A stretch of DNA of 64,000 nucleotides from Ochotona curzoniae (taxonomy: Eukaryota; Chordata; Mammalia; Lagomorpha; Ochotonidae), in contig NW_024467121.1 in NCBI RefSeq assembly GCF_017591425.1, positions 24,130,707 through 24,194,706 of the forward strand, written 5' to 3'. The notes below the pieces were generated by a model, which did not search any database, was not told where the DNA came from, and worked only from the letters and a program-made list of their open reading frames with translations. Of this stretch, positions 45,329 through 55,873 are shown piece by piece (the stretch's first letter is position 1; each line of letters starts with the position of its first letter). Position numbers and translations under genes: made by a program.

Positions 45329-45860
45329 GCCATCTGTATCATTTTCAGTGAAATTTTTGCTCGCACCATGCTTATTTCTAATTTGTGTTTTCATGATTTT
45401 TTTTGATGGAATGGTAGTCTTTTGTTGGATATATGATTTGAAAATATTTTCTTCCACTGTCTAGTTGGCTTTTTATCAACTTAAAATCTTCACAGAGTAA
45501 AACTTTTACTAAACTCCATCTTACCAATTTTTCCTTTTTTGGATCATGCTTTTGATGTCAAGTCTAAGAATTCTTTGCTTAGCCCTAGATTCTGAAGAAT
45601 TTTTCCCTGAAATTTCATAATTTCACATATTATAGCCCATGACCCATTTTAAGTTACTATTTTGTGTAAGCTGTGAGATTTATGTTAAGATTCATTTTCT
45701 TTTTTCTTAAAATGTATTGTATATGCAATTATTCCACCCCCTGTTGGTTGTTGAAAAGTATCATCCACCCATTAAAAGGTTTTATTTCTGAGTTCTGTAA
45801 TCCCACCGACAGCTCTGTGCATCCAGCCATCAGCATCACAGTGACCTAATACTTAAGGTT

Positions 45861-46500
45861 TTTCTTGTTGTTCAGGTTGGTTATGTATTCTTTAAATTTC
45901 ATGTTTTTTAACTCTCCTTTATTTTCTTGCATTATACTGTAGAACTTCTCTATTATGTTTCATATTTGGATGCTGTGGAGTTATAAAATATTCATTGGCT
46001 GTTCCTGTGTTTGTTACAACTATTAGGCTCCTTTGTTCCAAGCTTTGTGACTGTTTATGAAGACATTTGATGGCTGCTTTAAAATTCTTGCTAATTCCAA
46101 CACTTCTGTCATCTGAATGTCAGCATCAGATGATGCCCCTGGCAACCTCTGCATGGAGATGGGTGTCCTGCCTCCCCAAGAAAGCCTCCTGTGACAGATC
46201 CCAGTAGGAAGAGTAGGATGCAGACATGTCAGGTGGACAGGAAGTCCAAACCCTTCACTGACAAACATCCTGGTAAGGGATTCTGCCACTACCTGGAGAG
46301 AATGACAGTCCTCCCTCTTCAGCCTTCTGTGACATAGCCTAGAGGGGGTACTTGAGAACCTGTCTGTAAGTCCAAGGTGGGAGCTAGGTCCCCTTCCGAC
46401 CTTTGCTGGTGTGAGGTGAGCCAGGGCTATACTTTTGTTTTCCTTCTCTGATTTAGGCTGCAACAGAGCAATTTTTTGCCTAAACAGTGTTTGACTTGAT
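45861..46500. repeat. Probable old L1-related fragment
   Basis: 'TGGCTGCTTTAAAATTCTTGC', 'TAATTCCAACACTTCTGTCAT' and 'CTGAATGTCAGCATC' at 46.07-46.13 kb match a phrase I recognise from old L1 3' regions, so the block likely continues the neighbouring L1. The rest is unassigned. The 146-codon minus frame at 46023-46463 has no domain and includes this repeat. Confidence 0.45.
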
Positions 46501-46799
46501 AAATTGCAACTTTTCTGCTCTTGTAGTTAGAAAGATCAGGCCTTTGTTGAGGGTATTTTGTCTCTGTCCATCAATATTTTCAGATTTCCAGATTTCTGGA
46601 GGTGCAACAAAAGGGAAACTCAGAGAACTGGGTATTGTGTACTTGCCTTGATAGATTCCTGGTCAATCTGCCTCAGAATCTTCTTGGACTTGGTTTATAT
46701 GGAATGTCCACGGCTTCTAATTGCAATTAGTGGAAAGTTACATCGACTCTGTCACTTTAAAAAACTATTTATTTCTACTCCTCCCCACCAAATGTAAGC

Positions 46800-47480
46800 A
46801 GTAAAATACATTTCAACTTATTCTGTGAGGCTTGTATTACCCTAGTACTAAAGCCAGACAAAGCCATCACAAGAAACTTATTTCCCATGAATATAGATTC
46901 AAAAATCCTCAACAAAGCACTAGCAAATCTAAACAATGCATGGAAATGATGATACTTGAAGGACCAAATGATTTTCTCCTAGCAAGGTAAAGCTGCTTTA
47001 ACATCTGGAAATTGTCACTAAAATACAGCGTTTTAATATGAAAAAGGGCAAAAGCTGCACACTTAACAGACACAGAAAAGACATTTGACAATATCCAACA
47101 GCTTTCCAGTCAAAGATACTAGCTATAGAAGTTAACATTTTCACTTGATAAAAGACATTTGTGACGAACCCATAGCTAGCCTGTTTATAGTGAAGGACTG
47201 AAAGGTTTCCCTAACATCTAAACCAAGGAAACTGGATCCATTTGACTACTTCTATTCAACACTTTATTATAGTTCCCAACCAGCACATATTAACAATAGA
47301 AAGAAATAAGACATCCTGAAATCAAAAAGAAGAAGCAAACTGTGTGTGTTGGCAGGAGAGCTAAAGCTGTACAGACCCTAGAGGGAAAGATACAGATAAA
47401 ATCCCGTGACTGTGAATAGGACAATGCTTTCTCTAAAGATAATATCCCAAGTCATGAGAAATCACTAGAAAATAGACACT
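46800..47480 (+). mobile_element. Old L1 ORF2 reverse-transcriptase region, plus strand, degenerate
   Basis: Blocks in order: 'ACCCTAGTACTAAAGCCAGAC', 'AAAGCCATCACAAGAAAC', 'TCAAAAATCCTCAACAAAGC', 'ACAGAAAAGACATTTGACAA', 'TATCCAACAGCTTTCC', 'GACGAACCCATAGCTAGCC', 'GAAAGGTTTCCCTAACATC', 'CTTCTATTCAACACTTTATT'. This is the RT core, in opposite sense to the neighbouring 43.9-45.9 kb L1. Many stops and indels; it is a fossil. Confidence 0.88.
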
Positions 47481-47840
47481 GGATTTTGTTAATTTTTTAA
47501 AATGTATACTTCAAAGGATATTATCAAGAATGCTCGAATTGGGCTTAGTATGTGGTTTTAATAATGTTTGCTTAGTTTAAAGAAAGGTATCTCTACGAAT
47601 GAGCGCTATAGGCATTTAGAACCACAAGAAATACCCCATTCACTCTCATCCATCATGAGATTCTACAAGCTTCACCTTCGGCTTTCAAGTCCCAAGGCGA
47701 TGTACTCTGGAAAGAGTAGACATTGTATGTCAGACCTAGGAATACTCTGGATCTCATTTGAGCTGAGGGAAAGAGGGGTGCTTGGGTATAATGGACCCAA
47801 CATCCTGGCATTAACTCCTCATTTCACAGGGCTTTTAAAG
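47481..47840. other. Unassigned intergenic sequence
   Basis: No gene or repeat recognised; a 92-codon frame at 47568-47846 has no domain. Confidence 0.4.
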
Positions 47841-47844
47841 CATT

Positions 47845-48145
47845 GAAGAGAGGTGACCATAGTGACATAGCAAACTAACCTTCCACCTGCAGGCACTGGC
47901 ATCCCATATGAATGATGGTTTGTGCCCTGACTGCTCTAATCCCTGCTTATGGCCTGGGAAATCAGCAGAGGATGGCTAAAGTCCTTAGAACACTGCACCC
48001 ATGTGGGAGATCTAGAGGAAGCTCTTGGCTTTGGATCAGCTCAGCTGATGATGTTACAGCCATTTGGGGAGTGAACAAGTAGATGGAAGATGTGTTTCTC
48101 TGTCTCTATGTAAATTTGCCTTTAAAAAGTGTCTTTTTTTTAATT
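47845..48145 (+). mobile_element. CSINE, old type
   Basis: 'GGCACTGGCATCCCATATGAA', 'GGCCTGGGAAATCAGCAGAGG', 'CACTGCACCCATGTGGGAGATC', 'CATTTGGGGAGTGAACAAG'. The tail is followed by a T9 run. Confidence 0.83.
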
Positions 48146-48685
48146 TAAAGAACTGAAGAAACTGTTGTTAGTGGTATTTCAACATTTCAGTGACTTTAAA
48201 TTCTCAAAATCTTATGATACTAAATCAAAGATAATTTAATTGTTATGTAGACTTAGAGCTCTTGAGTGCTGCCCAATTTTTCTAAGTATAATTGATTTGG
48301 TGTCACTTTATTCTTCATTATTAACCTAGGAACCTGGAAGAAATTTATTTCTCTGATTGCAATTGGAAATGTTATTTTGATGTTAAGTAACATGGACATA
48401 TTGTGAAATAGAATGCAAAAATCATGAATTTTGAAGATATGATGCTTGACTTTCAGAGTTAGTTTAACCTGTCATTAGACCTATGGAGCGGTTCTTTCTT
48501 GTTTTGCTGAAAAACTAATTTTGGCAGAAATGCTTGAGGAATAGTGTTCTCATTCAATAATCTACTGTCCTTAACTTGATGCCATAGCTGAGTCTAAGTG
48601 TAACTCTATTGAAGCAAGATGTTAAGATCTAGCACTCTAATACCTGAAAATCACATTCGAAAGCTGTAGTAACAGTGATGTGGAA
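48146..48685. other. Unassigned intergenic sequence
   Basis: No gene or repeat recognised. Confidence 0.4.
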
Positions 48686-48689
48686 AGAA

Positions 48690-48965
48690 AGAAATATCTT
48701 CTAGCCACTACATCAGTCCCTAAGCATCCAAGAAAAGTTAGGACTCCACCAGGTCCTAAGTAAGAACCAGGAATTTCATCTCAATCTCCCATATAGGTTG
48801 CAGGAACTCAGGTACTTGTATCCTCACCCATTGCCTTCCAGAAACATTAACAAGAAGCTGGGTTGGAACTTGGAGGATTCAGTGCTAACACAAAGCACTC
48901 CAATATGGAATGAGGGCATCCCAAGAAGGGGTTTAGCCTTCTGTGCTACAAGACTCTCTCCACAC
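48690..48965 (-). mobile_element. CSINE-related SINE, divergent subfamily
   Basis: Reversed: 'GGTTGCAGGAACTCAGGTACTTG', 'CCTCACCCATTGCCTTCCAG', 'AAGAAGCTGGGTTGGAACTTGG', 'CACTCCAATATGGAATG', 'CTTCTGTGCTACAAG'. It resembles the 3.9- and 54.1-kb copies. Confidence 0.72.
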
Positions 48966-50420
48966 CTCATATTTTTGGAACCGCACTGTGTTTTTGCTTG
49001 ATTTAGGTTGATGTTCTTTCTCAGTGCGTAATTTTTATAGTTCATGTTAAAAAAGTATCAGGTTACCTCATTTTCTTTGGCTGTTGGATTGTAGCTCCTA
49101 GAGAAATTTCTGGCACAAAGGCCCCATTGAAAAGCTTGTTTCAGTTTTCTAAATGTGGGCAAAATGCAGACTGCGGTGTGTACAGTGACTTTTTGGAGGG
49201 ATTCAGTGCTTTTTCTGGGATTTAGAAATATTAGTATAACTATTGTATTGAAAGTTTACATAGCAGGGAGCTACCATAGAAATTAGAGTAGACCTATCTT
49301 TCAAGGAGAGATCTGAAAGGAGGAGATTTAGTGGCAAGCATCTCTGAAGCACCCTGTTTTTCTTTTCAAAAATTTCTCTAACTTCCCCATCTGCTGTGTA
49401 CTGAGTTTCTCCTGCAAACACCAAGTTTAATGAAACATACATCCTGAATGTAAAATACTTTGAAGGGGGAATAACAATCACCAACTATTGCCTAGCTGAA
49501 CGTTTACTCTAATAAACAAGTTGCCTGCACAGCTGTTCAGTATTAACATTTTTTTTTCATGGTGGCTAGTCCTCATTTCCATCTTTGAAATGCTTTCTTA
49601 AAAATCTTGGAAAGAACAGTTGTTTTGAAATTGTACAGATCAGTAATAATCTTATTAGCAATCTGGATGAACATTTTCATTTAGTGAGCAGCTTCTCTGT
49701 GACTTTTAGAAAATTCTGGGAATTTATTATCTCTGAATTTTCTGTCCCCAAATTTCTTCCCTAAATGGAAGAGTTGGCATCATGCATTCCAGTGTGAACG
49801 TGGGTTCTGAGGGCAGCAACAAGCTTGCTAGCTGTCCTTGGAGAGATGAGGTAAAGTACAGCAATCAGTATTTGCCACAAGGCTGCTGCATAGCAAACTC
49901 CTAGCATCTGAACCAAACAGCCAAAAGCATTTATTTCTGACTTCTCCATATATCAATCACCTTGTCTAGGGCTAGCAGGATTTATCTCCATATCATAGGC
50001 TCAGCTTGGATTTGTTCCAGGTATCTCCATATTACTGAGACAAGTAGGGAGTCCCTCAGGGCATTTTCTTTACATAGTACAAGAATACAAGTTTCATCAT
50101 GCAAGCACAATGGGTTTTAGTCCATTGGCCAAAGCAGACAAGTGGCTAAAGACAAAGGGGCATGGAAATATGTTTTGTTTGTAGTGGAAGGCTCTGCAAA
50201 ACCACCGTCTGAAATGCACGGGAAGGAGAAATGGTGAAGAATGGAGGCCAACATTATACCCTGTGAACAGCTTCTTTGGGTATGTACCCCAAAATGGTAA
50301 AGCATATTTTAAAATTTCTTATGAAGTTATCACATGTGTACAGCCTTTTCTAGTTTTCCACACATAGACATCAGGCATACTAGCTGTAGTTTAGTGGTAA
50401 TTCAGCTATTCTCATCTTTT
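48966..50420. other. Unassigned intergenic sequence
   Basis: About 1.45 kb, no gene or repeat recognised; only short frames. Confidence 0.45.
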
Positions 50421-50424
50421 AATT

Positions 50425-50765
50425 CTTAAAAATATTTCTATTTAGTTATTTGAAAAGCAGAGTAACAGAGAAAAGAGAAAGGAAAGGAGAGAAGGAGGGA
50501 GAAATTGATTGATTCCATCCACTGGGTTTACTTCCCAAATGAATGCGGGAGTTGGGGCTTAGCTGGAGCTGAGCTAGGTCAATGCCAAAAGCCAGGGTCT
50601 CCATTTGGGTCTTACATGTGGGTGGTGGGTCTCAAGCACATGAGCCATCACCTGCTGAAAATTGGGTGCATTAGCAGGAAGCTGGATAGGAAGCAGAAGA
50701 GCCAGCATTTGAACTAGCACTGATAGAGAAATCTGGTGTTGTAAGAGACAGCTTAATTCCCTGTA
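50425..50765 (-). mobile_element. CSINE-related SINE, divergent
   Basis: 'AAAAATATTTCTATTTAGTTA' tail, purine-rich block, 'CCACTGGGTTTACTTCCCAAATG', 'TTAGCAGGAAGCTGGATAGG', 'GCCAGCATTTGAACTAGC'. Long degraded tRNA-like head. Confidence 0.78.
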
Positions 50766-53555
50766 CCATTATTGTTGGCATATTTTTTTTTACAGCATTA
50801 GAACTCCATTTAAAAATAATGTTGGGTAGACTTCAATTTATGAAATAGGTAATTTGGGGACTTCTCCAATGATAAGACCAAAGAAATATGAGCTGGCAGT
50901 AGATTTGCAGATAAGTCTCTCCTCCAATTTCAGTTATTCAGCTTTCTTCATCTGGAAGCGCTAATTGAGAACAACATGTAGCTGTGTCCATTCTGCCTCC
51001 TCCTTTACCATCTGCCGTGGTTTGAAGCACCAGAACGCCCCTGGAATTCTCTGACAGAACCCATATTTCTTTTTTCTGGGCTGTGAAGTCAGCAGGAGTC
51101 TAGTCCCTTACCTGTCTTCCTCAGGCTCTGCCATGGAAAACACTACTTCAGGAATATTTCCATCCCAAAGCCCCTCATTTTATCCTGATTCCTTTAAGAA
51201 AAGCTTTTGAGGGAGAAAAGTAGCCTTGGGCTGAAGAGCAGCCTGGCAGAACCAGCCAGAGACTTTCTCAGTCATCACCAGTGTAAGGTTGAGGAATTAG
51301 TTCCTCAAGAAAGCTCTGCAAGATTGCTGCAGTGCTGAAAAAAGAACCAAAGGAGGAGATGACTGACAATCCCACACCGTGCCAGTTCCCATCAGTACAG
51401 TGATAGATTTCTCAGTGAGGACTTGGAAGATTCACTTTAGCTTAAGGCAGATGTGCATCGGACAGGGTTATGCAGCACTGGCTGCGCTGTTCTCGGTGCA
51501 GAGGGCCCCCACCATCAGGTGCATCGTGTACCCTAAGTACAGACATTCTGATGACTTTTACCTGGACAGGAGCACCGGCTTGGTGGACAAGGGAAGGACT
51601 TGAGGTCATTGTTTTTTTCTTCCTTTCAGAAGCTCTGTTGGATCCACCCTTTCTGCAGAACAGTAAGCAGGGAAGACAGTCCCATTAAAACTGATATAAT
51701 TGGCTTTTCCTCATTCAGTACAAGCATTGAAACTCCTGAAAGTTAAGGGGGAGAATCCGAAATGGGAGTTATTTTAGGTTGTATCTCTGTGAGTCTGAAA
51801 TAGATGGGTGCATGAGAACCTTAGTCTGATGTATTAAAATATTGCTCTTTTAACAGCCTGCTAGTCTTCCTTGAGATTTTAATAAGTAGGCAATGTCTAA
51901 TCTTCTTTCATGCACACATCAGCAGTGAGGTCTGAGGAGAAGCAATTAAATGCTTTTGCATTGGGCTTAATTTCTCTGCATTCAGAGAAAGTCCAAAAGG
52001 TAGAAGTCTCTTGCTACAGTTGGTTCTGATGCTGGGGACGGAGGAGACTGGAGGGAGCTTTGGTAAGGGCAGACCGAAGCCAAGGGTATCAGCGCGCTCT
52101 CTGGACTGCCATCTGTCCACTCCAAAATGAAACAGTGCATTGATTTTATTCACTTATTTCAACAGTAACTGCAAATGAAAGAAGCAAAAACAAAAAGCAT
52201 GCTCATGTTGTGGAAATGAGGAAAACCTTTCAATGTTTCGGAAAGGAGAGCCTACTCGGCAAGTGGAAGTGTTGGAGCACATTGAGGAGATCAGAACAAA
52301 TAACTAGGAAGTGCCATGTAATGAAAACATAATCCGTAGCCTAATAAGCCACATGGTAACTGTCACTTTAAATATATAGTGCAAAAATCTTCAAGATGTT
52401 TGTTCTCCTCTATGTCCTGCCCTTTAAGACCAGAAGATTTGATTTTATTTATTTTCAGAGCTGCAGCAATCTGGTGCTATTATTAAGGCTGGCGGAGGTG
52501 GGTTTGCTGATTTGCAGAGAATCATAAAGCTCCCGGAGCCATCGACATGCCATTTGTATAACCTTGTTAGATGGCTGTGATGCCGTTTGCTTGGAATAAG
52601 GAAGTTAGGAATGGGTCTACATTCGATTCTGTGCACATGCAGCATCATGTGGGGGCAGAGCTCTTTCACTATTATATTTTCACCACCATCTCCTCTTCTG
52701 TGGCTAAACAAACACAATAGCAAATGACTCTACTTGCTGCAGACCAAAAAGTGGCCAGAGACAGAATACGGCTTCATTTCGTGACTTTCTTCAAAGATAT
52801 TCCAGAGATTTTATTGCACAGGTAGTTAACTATGATTGTAGCATTAGGATTGTAACCTTTGATTTTCTTTTAAGCGAAATGACACATTGCTTGCTTCTGA
52901 TTACTTTGACAAGGCCTTAGGATCAGTTGAGCTATCTGCAAGTTGACAATGTGACAAGTGTACATGATAGTTCCATGGAAGTCACGTGAGAGACCAGCAG
53001 GCTTTCTAATTCACTGCTGCTGTTAGCATTGTGTCTGGTATAGTAGGGTGTTTTGGATGGCTTTTTAACAGCTTCAGTATTTGAATGCTCACCGGAGGTG
53101 CTAATGAGAATAAGTATTTGTTAAAATGAGGAAAATGGTGATTCTAATCTTACTTTCTGGAATATACTGTTTACTCACTTTTGTGTCATCCCCATATAGT
53201 ACCAGTCTTTGTTTTGCCCAAAATTCCAACTAGAATATGGATACACACAGATTGTATCAAAGTCTGTCTGATATAAAACTCCATCTTTATTCTGCTGCAT
53301 ACACAACCATGAAGATAAGAATGGACTTGGAGGCCACTTGCATGGCCAGTTTCTTGAAATCTCTGAAAAAAATAGTGAGAAGGCATGCCTAGGTATAATA
53401 TGAATTATGTGGTAATTAATGCTGATAATGTAGACACTTCAAGTGACACTTAGTCTCTTTTATCTTGAAGAAAATAAATACTTCCTTCTAAATTAGTAAT
53501 TTTGTAGTGTCTCATGAAATATGAACTCTGCGATATCTTCTGGGAAAAGCTCCAC
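50766..53555. other. Repeat-poor unassigned sequence
   Basis: The longest stretch in the window without a repeat I can see (about 2.8 kb). The 51.2-53.0 kb part is balanced in composition and lacks A-rich tails. It contains no gene, splice-bounded exon or RNA I can recognise. Such an interval could host conserved regulatory sequence, but conservation cannot be judged from one genome. Confidence 0.4.
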
Positions 53556-53559
53556 ACTT

Positions 53560-53690
53560 GATGTCTTGAGACCTAGGCTCTGGGCCCTGTCTTGCCCTAA
53601 TCTAACATGAAACTTTCAACAAACTGTTTCTCTTTTACTTCCTTTGTGAAATGGGAACAATAAATAAAATTCAATGGACAAGTCCAGCAC
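53560..53690 (+). mobile_element. MIR SINE fragment, plus strand
   Basis: 'CTAGGCTCTGGGCCCTGTC', 'CTTTCAACAAACTGTTTCTC', 'TTACTTCCTTTGTGAAATGG' and 'GAACAATAAATAAAA' follow the MIR core order in direct sense. Diverged. Confidence 0.6.
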
Positions 53691-54044
53691 GAGGGTAGGT
53701 TATGTTACAGGGACCCCAGAAGTGTGCTGCCTGCCGCCTGTTTGAAGAAGCCCTTTGAATATGTCTGAGTCTTCCCTGCTCACAAAAGCAAGTGATCCTG
53801 TGAGCAAGCTTCAGTAGATTGTAGTTAGAAATGGAATTGGGCTGTTGGCTTTTGAGCTTGTGTGAGAATTCCCCTCTTAATGTACTACCTAAAAGTGGTT
53901 AGTCCTAGTATTTACTCTGTCAAGATGCAGTTGATTGCCCTAAATTTCTGATTATTGGATGTTATCTCTATTATTTGTTGGAAAAAGAAAGGCCTTAATC
54001 CTACTAGATATGTCTCTCCCCCGCCCTCAATTTCTCTCTCACTT

Positions 54045-54085
54045 TCTCTCTCTCTCTCTTACACACACACATATTTATACATATA
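54045..54085 (+). repeat. (CT)n(CA)n microsatellite
   Basis: A CTCTCT run is followed by ACACACACACAT, at the outer end of an old minus-strand SINE. Confidence 0.75.
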
Positions 54086-54099
54086 CATGGATTAAAAAG

Positions 54100-54385
54100 A
54101 TGTCAAGTAAAGAAGATAAACTCTGTGTGCATGTGAGTTAAGAGAGAAAAACAATGAGAGTGCCCATCTACTCATTCATTTCCCAGATGTCCATGGCAGC
54201 TAGGGCTACAGCAGGGAACCAGGAACTCATCTCAGGTCTCCCACATGAGTGGCAGGGACTCAACTACTTAAGCCATCATCTGTTGCTTCTCAGTTAGCAA
54301 GAAGCTGTAATCAGGAGTCATAGCTGAAATTCAAATCCTAGCAATCTGATGCGGGGTACAGGCCAAATGCTTTCCCCAGTTTAAT
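54100..54385 (-). mobile_element. CSINE-related SINE, divergent subfamily
   Basis: Reversed with 'CATTTCCCAGATGTCCATGGC', 'GTGGCAGGGACTCAACTACTT', 'AGCCATCATCTGTTGCTTC', 'AGCAAGAAGCTGTAATCAGG' and 'GATGCGGGGTACAGGCC'. Same subfamily as the 3.9-kb copy. Confidence 0.75.
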
Positions 54386-54679
54386 TCACATTAGCTTCAT
54401 TTTAAATCTGAATGTGCACAAAGACCTAATGACTACTATATTGAGTAGAATATGTTCAAAGGGATAGATGTAGGCACTAAAGCCCTTTGATTCTCCATGC
54501 TGTTAGTTAGAAGGGTAACCTTGGCACATTCAGTTTCCATCTACCCTCATCTCTGTCAAGTGGATCATAAGATAAAAGAACTTGTGGTCTGAAATCCAAC
54601 CTTGTCAGGGACCTAAAAATATAGAAGACAGAAACATGGAAAAGACCAATTTGACAAATCTTCTCTTTATTGTCTTTTT

Positions 54680-55000
54680 TTTAAAAAATTAATTATTTGA
54701 TTTGAAAGGTGAATTTTACAGAAAGAGAAGAGATAAAGATGATCTTCCATTCACTGATTCACTCCCCAAATGGTTACAACAGGGTCAGAGCTCACCTGAT
54801 CTGCAACCCAGGAGCCAGGAGCTTCTTCTTGGTCTCCCATGGGTACAGGGACCCAAGGATTTGAGCCATCGTCTGCCGCTTTTCCAGTCCCCAAGCAGAG
54901 ATGGATCAGAAGTAGAGTGAACCAGTAACCATAGGGAATGCTGGCATGGCAAAGCAGAAGGATTAACCTGCTATGCCTCATCATGCCAACCCCTTCTGTA
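54680..55000 (-). mobile_element. CSINE, intermediate age
   Basis: 'TTAAAAAATTAATTATTTG' tail, 'GATCTTCCATTCACTGATTC', 'ACTCCCCAAATGGTTACAAC', 'GGAGCCAGGAGCTTCTTC', 'GTCCCCAAGCAGAGATGG', head 'GGCAAAGCAGAAGGATTAACC'. Confidence 0.87.
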
Positions 55001-55041
55001 TCATCATTTATTTTTTTATTTCTCTTTCCTACTATTAAAAG

Positions 55042-55090
55042 CCATATATATATATATATATATGCACACACACATATATACATATATTTT
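55042..55090 (+). repeat. (TA)n(CA)n microsatellite
   Basis: About ten TA units followed by CACACACACATATATACATATAT. Next to the end of a CSINE. Confidence 0.85.
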
Positions 55091-55570
55091 AAAAATAACT
55101 AAATAGACATGTATTTTTCTTTTTTCTTTCTTCTTCTTCTTTTTTTTTTAAATGTATGTTCATGGCCAGGGAACACATTTTCTTCTGTAAACACCAACAA
55201 TGAGATTCTCTTTTACAAACTTGATCTACTTAAGACCCCCAACAGCTTGTAGTGCCCTTGACATAAAGCTGCCCCACTCAGCTTCTCTGTTTCACACATT
55301 CTCAGCTGTGTGCTCTCCCACCCGAGCCCCAGCTTTGGGCCTCCTGGCATCCCACATGCTTCCACCTCAGTCAGGGATACTTCTTTCTGACCCTTCTACA
55401 CTCCTCATTTTAAATGCTCCAACCCTTGGTGTCCCAGAGTAGTGTAACTGCTGTCATCTTTTTATAGGCTCTGGGAGCCAGTGAAGCACAGTGGCTCAGA
55501 GCAAAGTTTGTGAGACTGGATGCCAGATATGCTGATTACACTCTAACAATATTTTATATTATTAGTATGG
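55091..55570. other. Unassigned intergenic sequence
   Basis: No gene or repeat recognised beyond a pyrimidine tract at 55115-55150. Confidence 0.4.
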
Positions 55571-55579
55571 GAAAGTCTG

Positions 55580-55873
55580 ATAAACATAAAAGAAGAGAGA
55601 CAGAGAGGAAAGATCTTGCATCCATTGATTCACTCCCCAAGTGACTATAATGGCCAGAACTGAGCCAATCTGAAGCCAGGAGCCAGGAGTCTATTTCAGG
55701 TCTCCTATGTGGGTGCCAGGTCTCAAGGCCTTGGGTCGTCCTTGACTGCTTTCTCAGGCCACAAGCAAGGAGCTGGTTGGGAAGGGAGCTGCTGGGACAC
55801 AAACTGGCGCCCATATGGGATCCCGGTGTATGCAAGGCGAGGACTTTAGCTGCTAGGCTACTGTGCCAGGCCC
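55580..55873 (-). mobile_element. CSINE, intermediate to young
   Basis: Reversed body with 'AGAGACAGAGAGGAAAGATC', 'GATTCACTCCCCAAGTGAC', 'GAGCCAATCTGAAGCCAGG', 'GGTCGTCCTTGACTGCTTTC', 'CGCCCATATGGGATCCCG' and head end 'CTACTGTGCCAGGCCC'. The A-rich tail (expected at the left end) is missing or reduced. Confidence 0.9.

Larger units (their letters stand above)
43900..45860 (-). mobile_element. Old L1 3' region, minus strand, with two SINE insertions
   Basis: The plus strand shows complementary L1 blocks: 'GTTGGATATATGATTTGAAA', 'ATATTTTCTTCCACTGTCTAG', 'TTTTTTGGATCATGCTTTTG', 'GATGTCAAGTCTAAGAATTC', 'TAGCCCATGACCCATTTTAAG', 'ATGCAATTATTCCACCCCC'. These are in L1 order. The element is interrupted by CSINEs at 44283-44692 and 44991-45311. 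No frame survives. Confidence 0.82.

Noticed and set aside
46023..46463. 146-codon minus-strand frame
   Set aside because: Starts within sequence recognised as an old L1-related block and has no domain.
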